From Oscillospiraceae bacterium (GTDB lineage Bacteria > Bacillota_A > Clostridia > Oscillospirales > Oscillospiraceae): a stretch of DNA of 64,000 bases. Position numbers and translations under genes: made by a program. The stretch spans positions 12,980 through 76,979 of the forward strand of contig CADADE010000017.1 of the NCBI GenBank assembly GCA_902786615.1, read 5' to 3'. Positions 1-8,665 of the stretch are shown here, in pieces. The notes under the pieces are model-generated. The model worked only from the letters and a program-made list of their open reading frames with translations. It did not search any database and was not told where the DNA came from. Numbering within the stretch: the first letter of the stretch is position 1; each line of letters starts with the position of its first letter.

Positions 1-1288
1 TCAGTTTGATGCACTTCATGTCCTGTCCGCCGATATCCAGCACGCAATCAACGGCGGGATCAAAAAAGGCCGCCGCCGTGCAGTGGGCGATGGTCTCCAC
101 CTCACCCTCGTCCAGAGCAAAGGCGGATTTAAGCAGGCTTTCGCCGTAGCCTGTCGAGCAGGAGCGCACGATCCTTACACCCTCCGGCATAAGCTTGCGA
201 AGGCCTTCAATTGCAGTAATGGCGGTCTTGATGGGATTGCCCTGATTGGAGGCGTAGAAAGAGAAGAGCAACTCTCCCTCTGTACCGATGAGAGCCAGCT
301 TCGTGGTGGTGGAGCCCGCGTCGATGCCGAGGAAGCAGTCGCCCCGGTAAGATGCGAGATCAGCCTTTTTGACTACAGCCTTGCTATGACGTTCACAGAA
401 AACACGGTAGTCATCCTCCTTTTCAAACAGCGGCGGCAGGCGCTTGAGCTCAAAGGCCATGGAGACCCCGGCATCGAGCTTTTGGATCAGTTCGTCTATA
501 TCCACGGTATCGCTGCCGGCGGCCTCCAATGCGGCGCCGCGGGCTGCAAAAAGATGGGAATCGTCCGGATCGACGATGTTTTCATCTGTCAGGCGCAGAG
601 TGCGGATGAAAGCCTTCTTGAGCTCCGGCAGAAAGTGCAGCGGCCCGCCCAGAAAAGCCACACAGCCCCGGATGGGCTTGCCGCAGGCAAGACCCGAGAT
701 GGTCTGGTTTACCACTGCCTGAAAGATGGAGGCGGCGAGATCGGCGGTGGTTGCCCCCTCGTTGATGAGAGGTTGAATATCAGATTTGGCAAAGACGCCG
801 CAGCGGGCGGCGATGGGGTAGAGCTGCTGATAATCTCGCGCCGCGTCGTTGAGGCCTGCGGCATCGGTCTGCAAAAGGGCCGCCATCTGGTCGATGAAGG
901 AGCCGGTGCCGCCGGCGCAGACGCCGTTCATGCGCTCCTCCAGCCCACCGGAGAAATAGATAATCTTCGCGTCTTCACCGCCAAGCTCAATGGCCACATC
1001 GGTCTGCGGCGCGGCATTCTGCAAAGCGGCAGCCACCGCGACTACCTCCTGTACAAAGGGGATGCCCAGCGCCTTGCCGAGGTTGATCGATCCCGAGCCG
1101 GTAATTCCCGGGGTAAGCCTGCAAGACCCTGTGACGGTACGCGCCTCTTTCAGAAGCTCGGCCAACGTCTCCTGGGTGTGGGCCATGTGGCGGCGGTATT
1201 CCTGATAGACAGGACGGTCTTCTCCATCCAGCACCACGAGTTTTACCGTCGTGGAGCCGATGTCGATACCCGCTTTGTAGACTTGCAT
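1..1288 (-). CDS. 2-hydroxyacyl-CoA dehydratase activase, long BadF/BadG/HgdC type (C-terminus outside window)
   Basis: ATP-dependent activator that drives an electron into a radical 2-hydroxyacyl-CoA dehydratase; such proteins are cytoplasmic and oxygen sensitive. The first 429 residues are in the window. They carry two tandem ASKHA (actin-like ATPase) domains, with phosphate-binding motifs DIGSTTVK near residue 9 and GIDAGSTTTK near residue 321. Cys124 (GVCAGGTGSF) and Cys163 (ARCGVFAKS) match the two Fe-S ligands of HgdC. The tandem layout points to the long activase form of about 1,400 residues, but the rest is not visible. The ATG at 1288 follows an AGGGGTG ribosome site. It is divergent from a TetR-type gene that may control it. 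Confidence 0.9.
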   Translation of the reverse strand, partial: MQVYKAGIDIGSTTVKLVVLDGEDRPVYQEYRRHMAHTQETLAELLKEARTVTGSCRLTPGITGSGSINLGKALGIPFVQEVVAVAAALQNAAPQTDVAIELGGEDAKIIYFSGGLEERMNGVCAGGTGSFIDQMAALLQTDAAGLNDAARDYQQLYPIAARCGVFAKSDIQPLINEGATTADLAASIFQAVVNQTISGLACGKPIRGCVAFLGGPLHFLPELKKAFIRTLRLTDENIVDPDDSHLFAARGAALEAAGSDTVDIDELIQKLDAGVSMAFELKRLPPLFEKEDDYRVFCERHSKAVVKKADLASYRGDCFLGIDAGSTTTKLALIGTEGELLFSFYASNQGNPIKTAITAIEGLRKLMPEGVRIVRSCSTGYGESLLKSAFALDEGEVETIAHCTAAAFFDPAVDCVLDIGGQDMKCIKL

Positions 1289-1312
1289 ATAAACACCCCT
1301 TGTTTTTGCCCA

Positions 1313-1324
1313 ACAACGTGTTGT
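1313..1324. promoter_or_regulatory. possible operator dyad between divergent genes
   Basis: The 131-bp gap between the activase and the TetR-type gene holds the dyad ACAAC-GT-GTTGT next to a TATAAT-like stretch. A TetR-type protein binding here could control both directions. This rests on position and symmetry only. Confidence 0.3.
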
Positions 1325-1419
1325 ATAATATCAGCACGCAGTATATCACTAAATTTTGAAATATTATCCGACAGTTTTCGCGGGATTGTCGTTAAGAGCT
1401 GTAAAGAGAGTGAAAACGA

Positions 1420-2010
1420 ATGAAACACCATGAAATGCGGGAATCAACGTCTCGGTCCATCATGGACGCGTTTTGGAGCCTGTACCGGGATAAGCCCATC
1501 GAGAAGATCACGGTCAAGGCAATCTGTGAAAAGGCGGGCTGTAACCGCTCTACCTTTTACGAATATTATACCGACAGCTACTCTGTACTCGAGGACATCG
1601 AGGAAGAGCTTCTGGACTACGTCCGCCGCAAGCTGACCGAGGAACTGCCCGCGTCTCTGGCAAATAGTTTTCCGGAAATCCGCCTGGACACGGAGAACCT
1701 TACCCCGCTGTCGAATATGTACACGGAAAAAGGCGAGTATTTCAGCATCCTCACCGGCGAGAAGGGCGACCCATATTTCCAGTACAAATATAAGCAGACA
1801 GTCAAGAAACTGCTGACACAGATGCTGGACGATCCCGCCAAGAAGTTTGACCTTTCAGCGAGCATTGTGGCTGAGTTTACCGCATCTGCTCTCATCGGAG
1901 CTTTCAACTGCTGGTATCCGCACCGGGAAGAATATCCCGCGGAGAAGTACGCGCTGCTCTTAGTGAGTCTTCTGACAAACGGGGTCCTGCCGGCAATTCG
2001 GAAACTGTAA
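1420..2010 (+). CDS. TetR/AcrR-family transcriptional regulator
   Basis: 196 residues, normal for TetR regulators. The N-terminal HTH is clear: ITVKAICEKAGCNRSTFYEYY (residues about 26-46), with the family's T-F-Y recognition-helix signature. The C-terminal ligand domain is not recognisable to a specific subgroup. It is transcribed divergently from the dehydratase activase, so local control of that gene is a reasonable inference. The ribosome site before the ATG is weak; a second ATG lies five codons downstream. Confidence 0.85.
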   Translation: MKHHEMRESTSRSIMDAFWSLYRDKPIEKITVKAICEKAGCNRSTFYEYYTDSYSVLEDIEEELLDYVRRKLTEELPASLANSFPEIRLDTENLTPLSNMYTEKGEYFSILTGEKGDPYFQYKYKQTVKKLLTQMLDDPAKKFDLSASIVAEFTASALIGAFNCWYPHREEYPAEKYALLLVSLLTNGVLPAIRKL

Positions 2011-2030
2011 AAAGTACGGCGATTGCATGT

Positions 2031-2201
2031 TCACTGTGCAACCGCCGTAACGTTATCATTTGTTAGCAGCCGGCTCGCCGCCTGTCGCGCAGAGGCCACG
2101 CTGTAGCCTGCGTTGACTGCAGCACGTTCTCCGCACCCACTTGCCGCATACTCTTCTACAAAACGTCGCTGCTGCGGGGTCAGCCCATAATCATCTTTCA
2201 A
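2031..2201 (-). pseudogene. terminase small-subunit N-terminal fragment
   Basis: A 56-codon frame opens with TTG behind a good GAGAGGAG ribosome site. It reads like the N-terminal DNA-binding part of phage terminase small subunits: LTPQQRRFVEEYAASG, then RAAVNAGYS, then ARQAASRLL. The family is usually 130-180 residues, so about two thirds is missing. It lies head-to-head with an integrase fragment. The two are best read as a prophage scar. Confidence 0.65.
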
Positions 2202-2210
2202 GATTTCTCC

Positions 2211-2450
2211 TCTCTGTACCAGGACACGCCGAAGACCGCCTCCTCAATACGCTGGATCGCCCTTCCTGCTGAAACGATGAAGCTTTTGACTAAATGGAAG
2301 TCGTTTCAAGAAGCTGATGAAAAGAAGAAGGGTGAATTCTGCAAGAACCCGGAGGGGCTTCTGTTCACACAAGAGAATGGCCAGCCGATGTGCCCGGATA
2401 TCGCCAGAAAAATGATAATGACCGGTCGATATAATGCGATCGACAAATAA
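2211..2450 (+). pseudogene. tyrosine recombinase (phage integrase) internal fragment
   Basis: An open stretch of about 80 codons without its own start contains PKTASSIRWIALPAETMKLL and GLLFTQENGQPM. These correspond to the strand following the catalytic Lys and the next helices of tyrosine integrases. The catalytic Arg, His-x-x-Arg and Tyr segments are absent. The last codons run into a 40-bp sequence repeated at 7955. This is a dead remnant. Confidence 0.65.
2404..2443 (+). repeat. 40-bp direct repeat, left copy
   Basis: This stretch begins CCAGAAAAATGATAATGACC and is identical over 40 bp to 7955-7994. The pair brackets the methionine-synthase operon. It could be a recombination scar, an old att pair or an insertion-linked duplication; the sequence does not decide between these. 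Confidence 0.9.
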
Positions 2451-2520
2451 TAAAAATATTCACAAGACAGGCAATCTGTGTTACACTATTTCAACATTCC
2501 ATGCAGAGGAGGGGACCGGA

Positions 2521-3192
2521 TTGGAGGCAAGACTGAATGGGATCAATCGGCAGGAAACCCTGAAATATCTCGGCTGTCCGGGCAGTCCGCTCCCGGAAGA
2601 TGTTCTGGAACAACTGGAAACCGGCGAGCAGGAAATCCTTCGCCGGGCGGTGCCAAGGGTAATTTGGCGTCTTTTTGACCGAGGTCCTGCCGGAGAACTG
2701 GCGGGATCGGGTTTTACCCCGGCAGGGGATGATATCCGGTACTTTCTGAAGGACTGCGATCAGGTGATCCTGATGGCGGCAACCCTGGGGATGGAAGTGG
2801 AAAATCTGCTGCGCCGGACACAGGCCAGAGATATGGCCCTGGCGGTGATCCTGGACGCAGCTGCCAGCGCCGCCATTGAAAATGTATGCGACAACCTGTG
2901 CGCGGACCTTGCGGAAGCCTTTGCGCCGCGTTATCTGACGGACCGATTCAGTCCGGGCTACGGGGATTTGCCCATCAGCCAGCAGGAAGAGCTGTTCCGG
3001 CTGCTAGATATCAGCCGGCGGATCGGGATCAGCCTGACGGAAAGCGGGCTGATGGTGCCGCAGAAGAGTGTTACAGCGCTGATCGGGGTTTCCGACCGGC
3101 CTCAGCTCAGACGGAGCCGGGGCTGCGCGGCGTGTTCGATGTTTGCCGACTGTGCCTATCGAAAGGATGGAACAAGCTGTGGAAAACCGTGA
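2521..3192 (+). CDS. stand-alone methionine synthase activation (reactivation) domain protein
   Basis: Corresponds to the C-terminal AdoMet-binding domain of MetH, which reductively remethylates oxidised cob(II)alamin. Here it is a separate protein of 223 residues. The key motif RFSPGYGD (AdoMet contact) is present. A C-terminal cysteine cluster (CAACSMFADC, then a further Cys) may hold a metal or Fe-S centre; that is inference. I chose the TTG at 2521 because GGAGG lies 10 bases upstream; an ATG at 2434 lacks such a site. The 3' end overlaps the start of the MetH gene, which lacks this domain. Confidence 0.85.
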   Translation: MEARLNGINRQETLKYLGCPGSPLPEDVLEQLETGEQEILRRAVPRVIWRLFDRGPAGELAGSGFTPAGDDIRYFLKDCDQVILMAATLGMEVENLLRRTQARDMALAVILDAAASAAIENVCDNLCADLAEAFAPRYLTDRFSPGYGDLPISQQEELFRLLDISRRIGISLTESGLMVPQKSVTALIGVSDRPQLRRSRGCAACSMFADCAYRKDGTSCGKP

Positions 3193-5527
3193 ACTGATCA
3201 TTCTGGACGGCGCAATGGGAACCATGCTGCAGGCGGCGGGACTGCCTGTCGGGCAGATCCCGGAGCTGTGGAACTGCACGCAGCCGGAAACGGTCGCCGG
3301 GGTCCACAAAAAATATGTGGAGGCGGGGAGCCGTGTCCTGTACACCAACACCTTCGGCGTCAACCGCTTCAAGACCTCCGGCTGTGGCCGCAGCGTGGCC
3401 GAGCTGGTGGAGGGCGGCGTGCGCTGTGCGCGCATGGCTGTCGGTGACAGGGACGTGAAGGTCGCCCTGGATATCGGGCCCCTCGGGCAGCTTCTGGAGC
3501 CGCTGGGCACACTGCGCTTTGAGGAAGCATACGATGTGTTCCGGGAAATCGTGGTCAGCGGCGAGCGAGCCGGGGCTGACCTTGTGATCATCGAAACGAT
3601 GAGCGACCTGTATGAGGTCAAGGCCGCCGTTCTTGCCGCGAAGGAGAACACGGAGCTCCCAGTCTGGGTGACCATGACATTCGAAGCCTCGGGGCGAACC
3701 TTCCTCGGAACCACCGTGCCGGCTATGGGCCTGACGCTCAGCGGACTCGGTGTGGACGCCATGGGCTTTAACTGCAGCCTCGGCCCGGAAAAGCTGCTGC
3801 CGCTTGTTGAGGAGCTGAGCCACTGGACCGACCGGCCCCTGATCCTCAAGCCCAACGCCGGGCTGCCGGACCCCGCGACCGGCGAGTATTCTATGACTGC
3901 GGAGGATTTCGCACGGGAGCTGGCGCCTGCACGGGAACTGGGCGTGAGCATCTTCGGCGGCTGCTGCGGCACCACACCGGAGTTTATCCGCGCATTGTCC
4001 GCCGCCCTGAAAGGGACGTCGGCTCTGCGGAAAACGGCAGACCGGAACGGAGTCTGTTCCGCTTCCTGCACGGCGCGCTTTAACGGCGTGCGGGTCATCG
4101 GCGAACGCATCAATCCCACCGGAAAAAAGCGCTTCCAGCAGGCGCTGAAAGAAGCGGATATCGACTACATTGTCGCACGGGGGATCGAGCAGCAGGACGC
4201 CGGAGCCGAAATCCTCGATGTCAATGTGGGGTTGCCGGGCATCGACGAGCCGGCCATGATGCGCCGGGTGGTCAAGGCGCTGCAGGCGGTGGTGGATCTG
4301 CCGCTGCAGATCGACTCCTCCGATCCTGCCGCCATTGAGGCAGGGCTGCGGGCGGTGAACGGCAAGGCTATTGTAAACTCCGTGAACGGGAGCCCCGAGA
4401 TGCTGGCAGCCGTTCTTCCCCTCTGCAGGAAATACGGCGCGGCGGTTGTGGGCCTTTGCATGGACGAGAACGGGATCCCGCAGGATTGGAAGAGCCGCTG
4501 CCGCATTGCGGAGAAGATCCTGGACGCGGCGCTCTCTTTCGGGATCCCCAGAGAGGACGTGCTGATCGACTGCCTGACTCTCACCGTTTCCGCGCAGCAG
4601 GAGCAGGCGGCGGAGACTCTGCGAGCGGTGCGCTATGTGACGGAAGAACTGGGCCTGCATACGGTGCTGGGAGTGAGCAACATTTCCTTCGGGCTCCCGG
4701 CCCGGGAACAGATCACCGTAAGCTTTCTGACGCAGGCGATGCACGCCGGCCTGGATCTGCCCATCGTCAATCCCAACCAGACGGCGGTGATGGACGCTGT
4801 CGCGGCTTACCGCGTGCTGTCCGGGCAGGACAGAGACGCGGAGGACTATATCCGACGCTTCGCTTCTGTCCCTGCGCAGGAGCGCCCAACAGCGGCTGTC
4901 GGGACGAAGATGAACATCGAAGACGCCATTATGCGCGGCCTGCGGCAGGAAACAAAGGCACTCACCGAGCAGGCTCTGGAGCAGATGAGCGAAATGGATG
5001 TAGTGGACCGGCTGCTTATCCCGGCGCTGGATGCGGTCGGCGACAGTTATGAGAGGCAGGAAATCTTCCTTCCGCAGCTCATCAACGCCGCGAACGCCGC
5101 CTGCGAGGGCTTTGAACTTGTGAAAAAGCGTATTGCGCAGCGGGGAGGAAGCAGCGTATCCAAGGGGAAAATCGTCCTTGCCACGGTACACGGTGACATC
5201 CACGATATCGGAAAAAACATTGTGCGCGTGGTGCTGGAGAACTACGGTTACACTGTCATCGACCTCGGCCGGGATGTGCCGGCGGAAGAGGTCGTGGAAG
5301 CGGTAGTCCGGGAGAACGTCAGGCTGGTAGGCCTTTCCGCGCTGATGACCACGACGGTGGCCAGCATGGCGGAGACCATTGTCGCCATCCGCGAAAGCCG
5401 GCACGACTGCCGGATCATGGTCGGCGGCGCGGTGCTGACGCCGGATTACGCCGCACAGATCGGCGCGGATTACTACGCAAAAGACGCGAAACAGAGCGTG
5501 GACATCGCAAAGCAGGTACTGGGATGA
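3167..5527 (+). CDS. metH: cobalamin-dependent methionine synthase, lacking the activation domain
   Basis: Transfers the methyl group of methyl-tetrahydrofolate to homocysteine through cobalamin. Domain order: homocysteine/zinc domain (about 1-290, zinc cysteines in FNCSLG and GGCCGTTPEF), pterin-binding barrel (about 305-570, starting RVIGERINPTGKK), cap and B12-binding Rossmann domain (about 580-786, cobalamin-ligating HGDIHDIGKN near residue 673). At 786 residues it stops where classical MetH (about 1,220) would continue into the activation domain, supplied by the gene just upstream. ATG 3167 is preferred; a TTG at 3143 is an alternative. Confidence 0.92.
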   Translation: MEQAVENRELIILDGAMGTMLQAAGLPVGQIPELWNCTQPETVAGVHKKYVEAGSRVLYTNTFGVNRFKTSGCGRSVAELVEGGVRCARMAVGDRDVKVALDIGPLGQLLEPLGTLRFEEAYDVFREIVVSGERAGADLVIIETMSDLYEVKAAVLAAKENTELPVWVTMTFEASGRTFLGTTVPAMGLTLSGLGVDAMGFNCSLGPEKLLPLVEELSHWTDRPLILKPNAGLPDPATGEYSMTAEDFARELAPARELGVSIFGGCCGTTPEFIRALSAALKGTSALRKTADRNGVCSASCTARFNGVRVIGERINPTGKKRFQQALKEADIDYIVARGIEQQDAGAEILDVNVGLPGIDEPAMMRRVVKALQAVVDLPLQIDSSDPAAIEAGLRAVNGKAIVNSVNGSPEMLAAVLPLCRKYGAAVVGLCMDENGIPQDWKSRCRIAEKILDAALSFGIPREDVLIDCLTLTVSAQQEQAAETLRAVRYVTEELGLHTVLGVSNISFGLPAREQITVSFLTQAMHAGLDLPIVNPNQTAVMDAVAAYRVLSGQDRDAEDYIRRFASVPAQERPTAAVGTKMNIEDAIMRGLRQETKALTEQALEQMSEMDVVDRLLIPALDAVGDSYERQEIFLPQLINAANAACEGFELVKKRIAQRGGSSVSKGKIVLATVHGDIHDIGKNIVRVVLENYGYTVIDLGRDVPAEEVVEAVVRENVRLVGLSALMTTTVASMAETIVAIRESRHDCRIMVGGAVLTPDYAAQIGADYYAKDAKQSVDIAKQVLG

Positions 5528-7296
5528 AAGACATACGGGATTATCTGATAGAACAGCCGCTGCTGTTTGACGGCGGTATGGGAACCTACTACGCATCGCG
5601 GAACCGAACCAGCCACAGAGACTGCGAATGGGCAAACCTGAGCGCGCCGGAAGAAATCGCGGCGATTCATCGCGCCTATCTGGACGCGGGCTGCCGCGCC
5701 ATCAAAACCAATACCTACGGGGTCAACAGGCTTCGTTTTTCGGAGAGCAACTGCCGCGCCATGATCCGGGAGGGTTGGCAGATCGCCAACCGGTTTGCAA
5801 ACAGCGCCTATGTGTTCGCGGACATCGGGCCGATCGACGCCGAGGATGACACGGACATCCTGGCGGAATATCTGTTTGTGACGGATCAGTTCCTGCAGCT
5901 GGGCGCCAAGCATTTCCTGTTTGAAACTCTGGGGACCAACCAGTACCTGTCGGAAATCGCATCGGTCATCCGTAGCAAGGCACCGGACGCCTTTATCCTT
6001 GTCTCTTTTGCAGCCAGCCCGGACGGGATCAGCCGTGACGGACGGCTGATCCGGGAACTGCTGAGCGCGGCCGCCGCCGAAGCGAACATCGATGCCGTAG
6101 GGCTCAACTGCGTCTCCGGCGGCAGGCAGATGGTCGAACTGATGCAGAAAATCGGGCATATCGAAGGACTGCTGTCCGCAATGCCCAACGCGGGCTATCC
6201 AACGGTGCGCGGCAACCGCACCTTCTACGAAGGTGATCCCAGCTACTTCTCCGACCAGATGGAGCAGCTGCGGGCACAGGGAGTGCGGATCCTGGGCGGC
6301 TGCTGCGGCACAACGCCGGAGCATATGCGGGAAGCCTCCAAAAAACTGCGCATGCCCACGGCGGTTCGGATCGAGTACCACCCGGAGGCTGCAGCGAAAA
6401 AAACAGTGCGGCCGGAAGTCGAAGACCCGTTCTGGACTGCGCTCTGTGACCCGGGCCGGAAGCCCTTTGCAGTGGAGCTCGACCCGCCGGAAAACGCGGA
6501 TGTGACGAAATTCATGGATGGCGCCCGCGAATTGCAGGAATACGGAGCAAACCTGATCACCGTGGCAGACTGCCCGGTGGCGCGGGCAAGGATCGACAGC
6601 AGCCTGATGGCCTGCAAAATCAGGCGGGAACTCAGCATGGACGCCATGCCCCATATGACCTGCCGGGACAGAAATCTGAACGCCACCCAGGCCCTGCTTC
6701 TGGGGCTCAGCGCCGAGGGCATCAACAAAGTGCTGGTGGTCACGGGCGACCCAATTCCGGCCGCCAACCGCGACGAGGTCAAGAGTGTGTACAACTTTAA
6801 CTCCCGCAAGCTCATCAAGTATGTGGACGGTCTGAACCAGACGGTCCTGCCCAACCCTTTCCGCATTTTTGCAGCGCTCAATGTGAACGTCCGGAATATC
6901 GGCGTGCAGCTGGACATCGCACTGAAGAAAGAACAGAACGGCGCGCTCGCCTTCCTGACCCAGCCGGTTCTGTCACCGGAGGCACTGAAAAACATTCAGA
7001 TCGCAAGGGAGACGCTCCGAGGCAAGATTATCGGAGGGATCATGCCCGTCGTCAGCGAGCGCAATGCCCGCTTTATGAACAGCGAAATCGCCGGGATTAC
7101 GGTGGACGAGAAAATCATCGAGCTCTATCGCGGCGCCGACCGGGAAAAGGGAGAAGAGCTTGCTGTGGAAATCTCCACGGAAATCGCCGGGCAGATCGCT
7201 CCCTACGTCGACGGCTTTTACATTATCACGCCCTTTGGCCGCACGGGTCTGGTCGGCCGGATCATAGACAGTATCCGAAAGGCAGGGCTGGCTTGA
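5524..7296 (+). CDS. bifunctional homocysteine S-methyltransferase / methylenetetrahydrofolate reductase
   Basis: 590 residues, start overlapping the MetH stop by four bases (ATGA). The N-terminal half (about 1-285) is a zinc homocysteine methyltransferase domain with DGGMGTYY, GLNCVSGG and GGCCGTTPEH. The C-terminal half (about 310-590) is a 5,10-methylene-THF reductase barrel (FAVELDPPENAD, VVTGDPIPA, TQPVLS), the same fusion as B. subtilis YitJ. It would make the methyl-THF that MetH consumes, so the three genes form a self-contained methionine-synthesis operon. No SAM or cobalamin riboswitch was recognised upstream. Confidence 0.92.
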   Translation: MKDIRDYLIEQPLLFDGGMGTYYASRNRTSHRDCEWANLSAPEEIAAIHRAYLDAGCRAIKTNTYGVNRLRFSESNCRAMIREGWQIANRFANSAYVFADIGPIDAEDDTDILAEYLFVTDQFLQLGAKHFLFETLGTNQYLSEIASVIRSKAPDAFILVSFAASPDGISRDGRLIRELLSAAAAEANIDAVGLNCVSGGRQMVELMQKIGHIEGLLSAMPNAGYPTVRGNRTFYEGDPSYFSDQMEQLRAQGVRILGGCCGTTPEHMREASKKLRMPTAVRIEYHPEAAAKKTVRPEVEDPFWTALCDPGRKPFAVELDPPENADVTKFMDGARELQEYGANLITVADCPVARARIDSSLMACKIRRELSMDAMPHMTCRDRNLNATQALLLGLSAEGINKVLVVTGDPIPAANRDEVKSVYNFNSRKLIKYVDGLNQTVLPNPFRIFAALNVNVRNIGVQLDIALKKEQNGALAFLTQPVLSPEALKNIQIARETLRGKIIGGIMPVVSERNARFMNSEIAGITVDEKIIELYRGADREKGEELAVEISTEIAGQIAPYVDGFYIITPFGRTGLVGRIIDSIRKAGLA

Positions 7297-7954
7297 CGCC
7301 GGCGAAAACACTACGCGCTGCTTTGCCTGTTGCCTTCTCAGAAATATGATAGTCCAAAGGATGAAAACTCCGCTCTGAAGGCCGATAGGATAGATTTGAA
7401 ACGAACGAACAGCAGCTTAAAAGTGAATTGGCGTCAACAGAGTAGCAGCTAAAAGAATCCAGCGAGAAATAAGAATATCGTCTTGGTCAATATCAAGTGG
7501 AGGCCGGGAACAAGATTATCCGCTTATGATGCCGGAAAACACAAGAGCATGCAGGTCATCGGCCTTCATGCTCTTTTGTTCTGTTAAGTTTTCAGTCGGC
7601 ACATTATTTCTTCCACTCATAATGATGGAAAAAACATATCTTCTTCGCGTTCGTTTTCTACCCCCCTATTAAATGATCGCCAGTGCCAATACATTGCCGG
7701 GCTCTCATCACACCCCCTTGCGGATCAGCGTCTAAAGCTTTAACCGCCATATCATGAGCGGAATCATTTCATCCCATCGCCCGCTCCTTGTAGGTCTGTT
7801 TGCCTGAAAAGCAAGGCTCAATCGCCCCGGCCTTCTTCACATTGTATCATAACAAAAGCAATAAAAGCCCAAGCAAATATGCATATTGCGGGCCGATTAT
7901 TTCTAATCCAGCTATATGGGGGGTCTAAAAAGGAGACCACCCTAAAAACTGTCA
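7297..7954. other. degenerate intergenic stretch, no intact gene
   Basis: No convincing coding frame. Around 7393-7515 one plus frame reads like a decayed coiled-coil protein (FETNEQQLKSELASTE, then stops). A short minus frame near 7665-7760 ends NDSAHDMAVKALDADPQGG. Neither could be assigned. They look like remnants of mobile-element genes. Confidence 0.4.
7543..7578 (+). terminator. rho-independent terminator
   Basis: AAGAGCATG pairs with CATGCTCTT and is followed by a short T run. It lies 250 bp after the methionine operon and may end its transcript or a lost gene's. Confidence 0.6.
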
Positions 7955-7994
7955 CCAGAAAAATGATAATGACCGGTCGATATAATGCGATCGA
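7955..7994 (+). repeat. 40-bp direct repeat, right copy
   Basis: Identical to 2404-2443 in the same orientation. The flanking bases differ on both sides, so the repeat boundary is sharp. Confidence 0.9.
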
Positions 7995-8088
7995 TCACAT
8001 TTTTTCGTAACGCAAAATTGAAAAGCTTCTTATTTCATGCTAAATCGACGGCTTTGAGAAAAGCAAGGAATATCAAGGAAAAATGAAA

Positions 8089-8137
8089 GAACTGATCTCC
8101 GATTATGAAAGTTTTGTTCAAAATCGGAGACCAGTTC
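8089..8137 (-). terminator. terminator of the double-glycine peptide gene
   Basis: A 16-bp inverted repeat (GAACTGATCTCCGATT against AATCGGAGACCAGTTC, one mismatch) lies just after the stop of the leftward peptide gene and is followed by T-rich sequence on that strand. Confidence 0.75.
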
Positions 8138-8141
8138 ATTC

Positions 8142-8378
8142 TTACCAGCCACCGGTGGCGCCGCCATCCTTGGACTCATCCCAGGTAGCAGTTACACCAG
8201 CAGGTCCCTTGCCATCCCATCCATCGATAGATGTAAAGACAATGCCAGTATCTTCTTCAGGCACCTCGATGTCAGGTTTTTTGTATCCGGGAAAAATACG
8301 AGGGGTAGCATCACGGCCACCGGTGACTTCTTTTAATTCCAACTCGTTGAGTTCTTTTACATTTTCAATATTTTTCAT
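8142..8378 (-). CDS. double-glycine leader peptide, bacteriocin-like or signalling precursor
   Basis: 78 residues. The first 21 form a textbook double-glycine leader (ELNELELKEVTGG), the recognition sequence for C39-peptidase ABC exporters. The predicted mature part is 57 residues, Gly/Asp/Pro-rich, without cysteine, ending DGGATGGW. The ATG at 8378 has AAGGAG nine bases upstream; a longer open frame to 8501 has no ribosome site. It has its own terminator. No transporter, immunity or modification enzyme is visible nearby, so export would need genes elsewhere. Leader type is well supported; activity of the core is unknown. Confidence 0.75.
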   Translation of the reverse strand: MKNIENVKELNELELKEVTGGRDATPRIFPGYKKPDIEVPEEDTGIVFTSIDGWDGKGPAGVTATWDESKDGGATGGW

Positions 8379-8665
8379 TGTTTTGATCTCCTTTGTTTTT
8401 CCTTTTTTTATTTTAGCCTCATGGGCTGATTTGTTTTTCTCTTGATTACGGGCACAGGGTAACACGCTATTTATCACAGAACGGGCACACAAGAAGTACA
8501 TCTGGAAGCGCTAACGAAAAGGATTAAAAAATATATCTTAACACAATGGCGTGTCGAAAACACGGGAACCATGGAGGAACCATGCTGCCCAGTTCTGCTT
8601 TTGGCTTGCCTTCCTGTGCGGTATTCAGTATAATAATGATAAGTAAGGGAGGAGAGACACAAAAC

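Noticed and set aside
83..1423. A 446-codon plus-strand open frame
   Set aside because: Antisense to the activase, whose ASKHA motifs and Fe-S cysteines are clear.
3107..5635. An 842-codon open frame on the minus strand
   Set aside because: Antisense to metH, which shows all expected domains. The frame has no family-like features.
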